Under the pieces are notes generated by a model. It ran no database searches. It was not told the DNA's origin and worked only from the letters and a program-made list of their open reading frames with translations. A stretch of 10,185 bases of DNA, from positions 1 through 10,185 of the forward strand of contig DCBP01000055.1 of NCBI GenBank assembly GCA_002314055.1. The letters are read 5' to 3'. Origin of the DNA: Prevotella sp. UBA1104 (GTDB taxonomy: Bacteria; Bacteroidota; Bacteroidia; Bacteroidales; Bacteroidaceae). The translations under genes and the position numbers were made by a program. Shown here piece after piece: positions 1-5,941 of this stretch. Each line of letters starts with the position of its first letter. Position 1 is the first letter of the stretch.

Positions 1-757
1 GGCGGCTGCAATGTGGGTTAAAGTTTGGTATCTGATAACCATTAAATTTCCCAGCATAGTTTACTTCTATAGCTTTTAATCCAGAGGTGTTGGCACTGAC
101 AATTATGTACTTAGGAAAATTAAGGTCGTCCAAACACTCTCTGACATGCTGTTGGCTCAACAAATAACAAATTCGATAATTGTTTTGGGCTTGAAACGCA
201 AACAAATGAGATTGGAGATTGTTTGACAAGTGCATGGTATCAACATTTGAATAATCCTGCAAGTCTTTAACAAGCCTGAAACTATCCGTTGCATTATACA
301 TTCCTGTCAATTCAACAGTTCTCACATCATTGTAGTCAAACAAGGCTGAAAAATGTCCACTATAGAAAAATGTATTAATACTTTCTCGCCCTGTTTCAAC
401 GATATTGACATCCTCATCTCCAACGACATTCAAATCACAATTGTGTGTACATTTGTACAAAGTCCCGCCTCTTTCGAACACAATACACCCTTGTAAATCT
501 TGGTCTGTGGCTCCTTCAACAACCGCATCAAGAATGAATCTCAAAATAGTACTCTTACCAACACCGTTTTCACCAACGATGGCAGACAAAGAATAGATTC
601 CGTTGCCCCAAAAATTCTTGGAAATAGAGGTTTTTCTTCCAATCTTCAAATATCTCTCTTGGAGGTTAAGTTTAAACTGGTAATGAGTGTCTATAACAAC
701 ACCAACTTGCTGTAGTCGTTTGTAAGACTCAATATATACGTAACAAAGATGTGTCAT
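1..757 (-). CDS. ATP-binding protein, SMC/RecF/ABC-like ATPase (partial, C-terminus outside window)
   Basis: Reading leftward from the ATG at 757-755, the frame stays open to the window edge, giving 252 residues with no stop. Residues 62-70 read GENGVGKST, a textbook Walker A loop preceded by a hydrophobic strand (SLSAIV), the layout of AAA/ABC-type ATPases that couple ATP binding to nucleic-acid or effector control. The signature motif, Walker B and any C-terminal effector domain would lie beyond base 1, so the subfamily cannot be named. The ATG is 10 bases after the stop of the small membrane-protein gene, which suggests co-transcription and perhaps translational coupling. It does not resemble a polysaccharide export ATPase (Wzt/KpsT) in its N-terminus. 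A role in defence or in regulation is possible but is inference. The ATPase call is firm; the function is open. Confidence 0.8.
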   Translation of the reverse strand, partial: MTHLCYVYIESYKRLQQVGVVIDTHYQFKLNLQERYLKIGRKTSISKNFWGNGIYSLSAIVGENGVGKSTILRFILDAVVEGATDQDLQGCIVFERGGTLYKCTHNCDLNVVGDEDVNIVETGRESINTFFYSGHFSALFDYNDVRTVELTGMYNATDSFRLVKDLQDYSNVDTMHLSNNLQSHLFAFQAQNNYRICYLLSQQHVRECLDDLNFPKYIIVSANTSGLKAIEVNYAGKFNGYQIPNFNPHCSR

Positions 758-767
758 AACTTTTTTG

Positions 768-926
768 TTATTTATTCAACTTACTCGCCCTCTCAATATC
801 CCTTGTCTCTTCCTTTGCCTCAGTTATCGCCATCTTGATAACCAAGAACAAGCCCGAAAACAAAGCAATACATACGATACCAATGTATTGCAACCACTCT
901 TTCACATTGTTTAGTCGTTTGTCCAT
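768..926 (-). CDS. Small single-span membrane protein, unknown function
   Basis: A 52-residue protein. Residues about 11-33 form one hydrophobic helix (core LQYIGIVCIALFSGLFLVIK), preceded by a charged N-terminus (MDKRLNNVKE) and followed by a mixed-charge tail (EAKEETRDIERASK). This predicts one membrane span. The ATG at 926-924 is chosen because it starts 8 bases after the stop of the upstream glycosyltransferase; a longer frame from 1046 would overlap the end of that gene. The stop lies 10 bases before the ATG of the ATPase, so the two probably form a translation unit. I recognise no family. A membrane partner of the ATPase, for example an effector or anchor, is a guess from position only. 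Confidence 0.6.
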   Translation of the reverse strand: MDKRLNNVKEWLQYIGIVCIALFSGLFLVIKMAITEAKEETRDIERASKLNK

Positions 927-934
927 AGAATGTG

Positions 935-1687
935 TTATTTGAATTTCGCACCGATAAACTGCGGCACTTTCCACATCATCTTCTCCAATTTTGTCAATGT
1001 CGGATTCATGCCGTGCGACTGGTACATTCTGATGTCTTCCTTCCACATTTGCTTACGCTTTTTGCTATCGGTGCTCAGTCCCCCCATGCGCATACGCACA
1101 ATATACTCGTGAAGATATGTCACGCTCAATTCTCCGCCAAGCAGATAGCGGAATAGGAAATCCGAGTCGGCGGCAATCTTGTAGCTCTCATTGTAAAGTC
1201 CCTTTTTCTCGATCACACTGCGCTTGATGTAGCAAGTAGGATGCAAAGGCAACCAACCATGACGCACCTTCCACAGGCGGTAGTCACCACCAATCCAATT
1301 GCGAACCACCTTGTCCGTGTTTTCGGAATTCACAAACAATCCGTCGCCATACAAGAAATCGGCATGAGTTTCCTCAAACCGTTTTACGATATTGGATATA
1401 GTATGAGAAGAATACAGAAAATCATCTGAATGTACCAAGCCAATTATATCGCCTGTTGCAGCACGTATGCCCTTATTGATTGCCTCATACATGCCGTAGT
1501 CTGGCTCAGATATAATTTTACTGATTTTATCTTTGTATTCATTAATGATTGAGAGCGAGCCATCGGTAGAAGCTCCATCAACAACTATGTACTCAATATC
1601 AGGATAGTCTTGCGCCAACACACTCTCTATACAACCGCGTATAGTCTTCTCACGGTTGTAACTTGATGTTATAATCGAAACTTTCAT
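935..1687 (-). CDS. Glycosyltransferase family 2
   Basis: A 250-residue, single-domain GT-A glycosyltransferase. It opens with the family's first beta strand and nucleotide-sugar loop (VSIITSSYNREKTI, residues 3-16), then VDGASTDGS (36-44), a standard GT2 motif, EPDYGMYEAINKGI (61-74), and HSDD at 86-89 as the metal-binding DxD equivalent. The length fits small GT2 enzymes of capsule and O-antigen loci. It would add one sugar from a nucleotide donor to a lipid-linked glycan on the cytoplasmic face of the membrane. Donor and acceptor cannot be read from the sequence. It starts 12 bases after the stop of the upstream glycosyltransferase and is followed 8 bases later by the small membrane protein, so it sits inside the operon. 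Confidence 0.93.
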   Translation of the reverse strand: MKVSIITSSYNREKTIRGCIESVLAQDYPDIEYIVVDGASTDGSLSIINEYKDKISKIISEPDYGMYEAINKGIRAATGDIIGLVHSDDFLYSSHTISNIVKRFEETHADFLYGDGLFVNSENTDKVVRNWIGGDYRLWKVRHGWLPLHPTCYIKRSVIEKKGLYNESYKIAADSDFLFRYLLGGELSVTYLHEYIVRMRMGGLSTDSKKRKQMWKEDIRMYQSHGMNPTLTKLEKMMWKVPQFIGAKFK

Positions 1688-1699
1688 ATAGTTGTCTGC

Positions 1700-2602
1700 T
1701 TATTTAATATAAGTATCTATGAGATATTCCTTTATCTTTTCCTTGTCAAATCCGAAGCGTTTCTTCAGTTCGAAAATCTTGGCATCCACAAGGAAGCGGT
1801 AGGAGAAGCCCTGGAGGAAATGCCAGATGAAACCCTCCTTGCCGTCGAGGAAACCAGCCTTCAACACATAACGGATCATGAAATTGATGAACGGGCGCAT
1901 AAATAGCGGTGCCTTGATGTATTTCACCTTCAGCCAGCGCTTGCGCTGTTCCTCTGTTCCGAAGAACTTCGGCACTACTTCCTGTGCCGACGCATCCAGT
2001 CCATATTCCATCATCAGCATGTCTGCCATCTCTCGCGTGGCATAGCCGTTGTGCTTGTCCATCCACCATGTCAGATTGTTGAGATTAGCATCTACCTGGT
2101 CGCCTTGCTCTACGGTGACGGCACGTCCGTCAAAGATGCGGACATGCTCGTCCATCCAGCGGTTCTCACACTCGCCGTGACCTCTGCGCCATACCTTCAA
2201 ATGATAGCTCGGATACCATCCTCCGTGCATCAGCGGATGACCCATGAAGTCGATACGCTTACGAACATAAATACCGTTCACGTCGTCTCCACACTCGCTT
2301 ATAGCCTTCTTTACGTTTTGTCCAAGACCTTTGTCCAAAAACTCGTCAGTATCAATACGCCATACCCAGTCGGCAGTTATCGGACAATAGTGTAATCCCC
2401 AATTAAACTGCGTGGCATAGTTTTTCCACTGATGCTCATACACCTTGGCACCTAATGATTCGGCAATCGCTTTCGTGTTGTCCTTGCTGTAGCAGTCAAT
2501 CACGAACACCTCCTCACATACTCCCTGCAGCGACCTTATGCACCGCTCTATATGCTTCTCCTCATCCTTTGTCAGGATGATAGCAGCTATTGTATTTCCC
2601 AT
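1700..2602 (-). CDS. Glycosyltransferase family 2 (WaaE/KdtX-like)
   Basis: A 300-residue GT2 protein starting at MGNTIAAIILTKDEE. The next motifs are VFVIDCYSKDNT (residues 32-43) and WRIDTDEFLD (81-90), where DTDE at 84-87 is the metal-binding motif. The layout with TKDEEKHIERCIRSL near the start and a later W-DEHV segment resembles the WaaE/KdtX branch, whose known members add sugars to lipopolysaccharide core; here it may act on a capsule or O-antigen. The frame is open upstream to 2869, but that extension runs through the end of the preceding gene and looks like out-of-frame sequence (many R, K, C and H), so the ATG at 2602 is preferred. A 7-bp stem-loop lies just ahead of it. Confidence 0.92.
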   Translation of the reverse strand: MGNTIAAIILTKDEEKHIERCIRSLQGVCEEVFVIDCYSKDNTKAIAESLGAKVYEHQWKNYATQFNWGLHYCPITADWVWRIDTDEFLDKGLGQNVKKAISECGDDVNGIYVRKRIDFMGHPLMHGGWYPSYHLKVWRRGHGECENRWMDEHVRIFDGRAVTVEQGDQVDANLNNLTWWMDKHNGYATREMADMLMMEYGLDASAQEVVPKFFGTEEQRKRWLKVKYIKAPLFMRPFINFMIRYVLKAGFLDGKEGFIWHFLQGFSYRFLVDAKIFELKKRFGFDKEKIKEYLIDTYIK

Positions 2603-2622
2603 AAAAGTTATATCTTTATTTT

Positions 2623-2645
2623 GTTTTCCCGAGTTGCAGGAAAAC
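2623..2645. other. Short stem-loop between two operon genes
   Basis: GTTTTCC at 2623-2629 pairs perfectly with GGAAAAC at 2639-2645 around a 9-base loop. It lies in the 47-base gap between the nucleotidyltransferase stop and the glycosyltransferase start. Neither strand has a U-tract right after the stem, so it is not a standard terminator. It could be an mRNA-processing or stability element, or chance. Confidence 0.3.
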
Positions 2646-2649
2646 GACA

Positions 2650-3789
2650 TTAGAATTTCTGTTTCAGCGTGATACCTATTCTTCGTGGTATCAAGCAAAT
2701 TATATCTTTTGGAGCCAGCCAGAAGAACTTTACGCAATGGCGCAACGCTCTTGTGGCAGTCTCCATGCTTTTCTTTTTCCCTTCCGTATGGTTTCTGTAA
2801 GCCTTTCTGCCGAAGTTTCCACTCTCCATGACGGCAGCCATGAGCTTGTCGGCATACCGTTTGTCGCAACGGTTATATACAAAGAAGTTGTCAAACCAGT
2901 CCAATCCAAGATACCGCATCATCATAGCGAGCATGGCTCGGAATGCTTTCATATAGCCGATGCCGTCCAGGGTGGTCATCAGCCGTGCCACATTGATCTT
3001 GTCCCTATAAGAAGTCAGGAGCACTGCCAGGTCCAGGGTCTGGCGCAAGCCAACACCCTCCACGAGCAGATGGTTAAACCAATGCTTAAAAACCACGATT
3101 AGATCTTCTGTCGGCGGCAATACGCTGACCTCGGTTTCATTGCCGTCGGAGTCGCATACCGTGAACGAATCCGTATGCTCCGTCATAGCCTCATCTATCA
3201 TCCTGTCGAAGCAGAGCTGATGTCGATGGCTGCCGAAGGTCTCTATCTGATAGTGCATTTCGAAGCGGATGCCCTGCCAGTCAAAACTGTAGTGTTTGTC
3301 AACATCCTCCTTGTCCATCACCACATGCAGCCCACGCTCTATCACCTCCACCGCCCGCAGGAAATCCCTCTGCGGAACATAGAAGTCCACGTCGCCCATC
3401 GTCCTTACAAACGGTTCGGGATAATATCTCGCCACAGCCAGTCCCTTGAACACCACATAGGCGATGCCGTTCTCCTTCATCAGTCGGGCGAAGCGCCCCA
3501 CGGCATCCTCAAACCTACGCTGGTTCTGTCTGTGCGCCATGGTCTGCTGCATAAGCCTCATCACAGCCACCCCTCTGCCTTCCGCCACACCTCCGGCAAT
3601 CACAATCCGGTTCCTCATTGCGGCATTAGCCACCAGTCCTGTAACGGCATGTTCTCTGGCGAGGCGCATAACGGCATTCAGTCCGGCAACAGACAATTCC
3701 ATCTTCTCCGTCCCGTCCTGCCCCGTTACCTCTCTCCTCAATATCTCCAGCAGAGCATTCTCCACCTTGTCAATACAAGAGTCCATCAA
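2650..3789 (-). CDS. Nucleotidyltransferase family protein (NTP_transf_5-like)
   Basis: A 379-residue protein with the marks of the uncharacterised nucleotidyltransferase family often found in polysaccharide loci. The core reads VVFKGLAVARYYPEPFVRTMGD (FKG at residues 114-116) followed by GDVDFYV at 132-138, where the paired aspartates of GDVD are the expected metal-binding residues. A helical stretch of about 110 residues precedes the core and a mostly helical half follows. The substrate is unknown for this family, and a direct role in glycan assembly is inferred from position. Two ATGs are adjacent (MM); either could be used. It begins 32 bases after the acyltransferase stop and precedes the two glycosyltransferases in the same direction, so it belongs to the operon. 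Confidence 0.82.
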   Translation of the reverse strand: MMDSCIDKVENALLEILRREVTGQDGTEKMELSVAGLNAVMRLAREHAVTGLVANAAMRNRIVIAGGVAEGRGVAVMRLMQQTMAHRQNQRRFEDAVGRFARLMKENGIAYVVFKGLAVARYYPEPFVRTMGDVDFYVPQRDFLRAVEVIERGLHVVMDKEDVDKHYSFDWQGIRFEMHYQIETFGSHRHQLCFDRMIDEAMTEHTDSFTVCDSDGNETEVSVLPPTEDLIVVFKHWFNHLLVEGVGLRQTLDLAVLLTSYRDKINVARLMTTLDGIGYMKAFRAMLAMMMRYLGLDWFDNFFVYNRCDKRYADKLMAAVMESGNFGRKAYRNHTEGKKKSMETATRALRHCVKFFWLAPKDIICLIPRRIGITLKQKF

Positions 3790-3821
3790 TTTTAAAACGC
3801 TAAAATAAGCAATAAGACGAA

Positions 3822-4884
3822 TTATACTTTAAACAGTTTCTTTACCACCATATCTTCCTTGCCAAAGATTTGGGAGAAACCTTGTGCAAGTACTTTCAGC
3901 ACATACGCAACACCAAATATCATTAGATACATCACTGGAATATTAAGTGGAAACATGAAATTCATCCTGTCTGTAAACAAGGCATACTGCACGAGATAAA
4001 TCTCTAATGTTAAGGAAGAAATGAAATACACCACGTTTCCAAATAACGCCTTGTCGAACACTTTTATCATCTTCTCACAACTACAGAATATGAAGAAGAA
4101 GTATATCGCTAACAGCAATGGTATTAGAGAAACCATTTGAAAATGACAGTACAAAGGACCGAGCTTGTATGCTGCCATGCAGGCATAATACAAAATAATG
4201 GAGATACAAAACAAAGAAAAAGAACGCGAAACGTTCAATTCCTCTCTCATAACTCCTAATTTCCCTTTATTTTTACCCCCCCCCAACGCACATTCTACGC
4301 AATCCGCCAAATATCATTTCATTATCGGGCTTGCGAAGGTCGAGGGCAGTTATTGCACCCAAGAGCATGAACATAAAATAATATATCCTCATGAACGAGA
4401 CCTGCGCATACATCACAGACCGCTCCATATCAAGAACAAAGAAACTCAACGCGGTTATTATCAACAAAGAACCAACAAACACCGCCTTCATATACTTCAT
4501 CAGATACCTGCGAATTACATAGAATATGGCATAATACACCATTATGCAAGGGATAAACCAATACTTGGGAGTGGTTATCAAGTCCGTCACATACCATGTC
4601 CAACCGAACACCATAGCCGACAGCAAGGCCCACATGATGATGGAAGGATAAATGCGGCTTACCCTACGCTTATACCAGTTCAAGAAACCGCCGTCCCTAC
4701 CAAGAAACAGCGTAAAACCCGAACAGAAGAAAAACAGTCCGTCACCAATCGCACCACCAGTCACCAAACCACCAAATTTAGGGAATAACAGTCCCATATG
4801 CGAATAGGTAATTAGTAAAGCTGCAAAAAACTTGAACAGCACTATCGCCTTGTTTCTCCCCTCTAAATCATAAATCTTATTCAT
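3822..4884 (-). pseudogene. Acyltransferase 3 (O-acetyltransferase) membrane protein, split by a G9 tract
   Basis: Two open frames make up one gene. The first (4884-4273) gives 203 residues ending ...RRMCVGGG-stop. The second, in the +1 frame, runs to 3822 and carries the rest of the family. The junction is a run of nine G on the coding strand (4284-4276). With eight G (or five, or eleven) the frames join into one protein of 353 residues, the usual size of this family. The N-terminal part has the family's early arginine and histidine (GRNKAIVLFKFFAALLITYSH); the C-terminal part has SSLTLEIYLVQ, a typical late helix. About ten hydrophobic segments are visible in total. Such enzymes O-acetylate glycans across the inner membrane. 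Its start overlaps the upstream acetyltransferase by 8 bases. Phase variation, a true null mutation and an assembly error all fit. Confidence 0.85.
4276..4284. repeat. Homopolymer of nine G (coding strand) inside the acyltransferase gene
   Basis: Nine consecutive C on the plus strand are nine G on the coding strand. They fall as three in-frame Gly codons immediately before a TAA. Loss of one base restores the reading frame. Runs of this length are prone to slippage in replication and also to miscounting in long-read sequencing. Confidence 0.9.
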
Positions 4885-5449
4885 TTTTCAATTCTCTCTT
4901 CTTAATAACCTTCGCAGGATTGCCCCCCACGACAGTCCAAGGTTCAACATTCTTGTATACCGACGCCGTGGCACCAACCACGGCATTCTCACCAATCTCC
5001 ACTCCCATGCCGATGAACGCACGGCTACCGATCCACGCCCCACGGCGCAATACAATAGGAGACGTAATGAGACCGCTGTCGGCAGTATTGGCATGGTTGA
5101 TGTCATGTCCTGCCGTACAAAGATATGAATACTGCGATACGATGGCATCATCCTCCAGCACCACTATGTCCTGATTATAGCAGATTACATCAGGTCCGAG
5201 ACATGCCCCGTGTCCCATCCGCAGCATCCACGGTGCCCAAATCTTCACCGAGGCATACACATTAGCATCCCACGCTATCTGTGCCCCAAACATCCGCAAC
5301 ACAAGGATGCGCCACTTGCGGAACACAGGTGTTATGAAAGGGCGGAACAACACCGCACTGGTGATGTTCCATAATGCCCTCTTAATTTTCACGCCCCGGG
5401 ACACCCGTCCCGGAGCATGACGTTCTGTTGTTATATCTTGATTTTTCAT
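4877..5449 (-). CDS. Hexapeptide-repeat acetyltransferase, WcaF-like
   Basis: A 190-residue left-handed beta-helix acetyltransferase. The hexapeptide pattern is clear in the second half (VVLEDDAIVSQYSYL, then PIVLRRGAWIGSRAFIGMGVEIGENAVVGA in part, residues about 96-160) and the end VVGGNPAKVIKKR (173-185) is typical of this fold. The likely catalytic histidine is H115 in TAGHDINH. The N-terminal RALWNITSAVLFRP segment resembles putative colanic-acid acetyltransferases of the WcaF type. It would move acetyl from acetyl-CoA onto a sugar in the cytoplasm. Its ATG overlaps the upstream small frame's TGA (ATGA), and its stop overlaps the acyltransferase start, so it is tightly coupled on both sides. 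Two acyl-transfer genes in a row suggest a heavily acetylated glycan. Confidence 0.9.
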   Translation of the reverse strand: MKNQDITTERHAPGRVSRGVKIKRALWNITSAVLFRPFITPVFRKWRILVLRMFGAQIAWDANVYASVKIWAPWMLRMGHGACLGPDVICYNQDIVVLEDDAIVSQYSYLCTAGHDINHANTADSGLITSPIVLRRGAWIGSRAFIGMGVEIGENAVVGATASVYKNVEPWTVVGGNPAKVIKKRELKNE

Positions 5450-5735
5450 TCTCGCTTTTGCAATATATATCCATCGTTGAAAGCTGCCTCCATCAGCGTC
5501 TGCTTCACACGCTTGAATTCATCCTCATCAAAGATAAACTCTCGCAGAGCGGAGACCACTCTCACATAGGTACTTAGGCTAAAATCGCCTATACCTTTTT
5601 AATTTTAATTACTCGCTGGTTCTGTACCATGCACTCGGCAAGGAAATCGCCAACCTTGATACCATGAGCATCCAAGACATTCTTCAAAACTGCTCCAAAA
5701 AGACTGTTGTCAGCCTCAAATTTGTTGTTAAACAT
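5446..5735 (-). pseudogene. Small helix-turn-helix (XRE-like) protein, apparently frameshifted
   Basis: From the ATG at 5735 a 48-residue frame ends at 5589 (MFNNKFEADN...QRVIKIKKV). One base out of phase, an open frame continues without a start codon, beginning KGIGDFSLSTYVRVVSALRE and ending YILQKRE at 5446, with its TGA overlapping the next ATG. The junction is AAAAAGG. Adding one A joins both into a 96-residue protein. In the joined form, GAVLKNVLDAHGIKVGDFL, AECMVQNQRVIKIKKG and DFSLSTYVRVVSAL line up like the helices of an XRE-type HTH domain, including the usual KG-x-x-x-F-SL step after the recognition helix. That agreement across the junction is the evidence for a single gene. It lies at the head of the glycan operon beside a palindrome, so a regulator is plausible. 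Family assignment is by eye only. Confidence 0.5.
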
Positions 5736-5782
5736 AAAATAAATCTTAAAATGTTTGAATTGTAATAAAACTACGTCCCGAT

Positions 5783-5802
5783 ATTTCCCATATATGGGAA
5801 AT
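5783..5802. promoter_or_regulatory. 20-bp perfect palindrome, candidate operator
   Basis: ATTTCCCATA and its exact reverse complement TATGGGAAAT abut with no spacer. The site is 47 bases ahead of the HTH-like gene's ATG and ends 20 bases before the rightward -7 box, so it would overlap that promoter's -33 zone. HTH dimers commonly bind such sites beside their own genes. That this protein binds here is inference. Confidence 0.55.
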
Positions 5803-5822
5803 GCGTTTCGTTAGATTTTCCG

Positions 5823-5830
5823 TACTTTCG
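5823..5830 (+). promoter_or_regulatory. Candidate Bacteroidetes -7 box for the primase-helicase gene
   Basis: TACTTTCG differs by one base from the Bacteroidetes consensus TAnnTTTG. No clear TTTG at the expected -33 spacing is seen; that place is taken by the palindrome. Confidence 0.35.
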
Positions 5831-5941
5831 TCACCGAGAATTATTCAATCTGCAGAATCTAAATGGAATTGAAACGTCACAATCATCCGTTTGAGTTCCG
5901 TATAAATTCCGATGATTATTAACTATCAAATGAATAACTAT

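Larger units (their letters stand above)
5736..5941. promoter_or_regulatory. Divergent control region between the glycan operon and the primase-helicase gene
   Basis: This 206-base AT-rich gap separates two genes pointing apart. It holds a 20-bp perfect palindrome (5783-5802) and one fair rightward -7 box, TACTTTCG at 5823-5830 (one mismatch to TAnnTTTG). I found no good leftward -7 box. The downstream half (5840-5940) shows nothing else I can name. Confidence 0.5.

Noticed and set aside
2603..2869. N-terminal extension of the WaaE-like glycosyltransferase by 89 residues
   Set aside because: It overlaps the end of the preceding gene, and the family's first strand begins right after the ATG at 2602.
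3175..3795. Plus-strand frame of 206 residues, rich in H, P and S
   Set aside because: It overlaps the nucleotidyltransferase gene, whose FKG and GDVD motifs are clear; the composition is that of a shadow frame.
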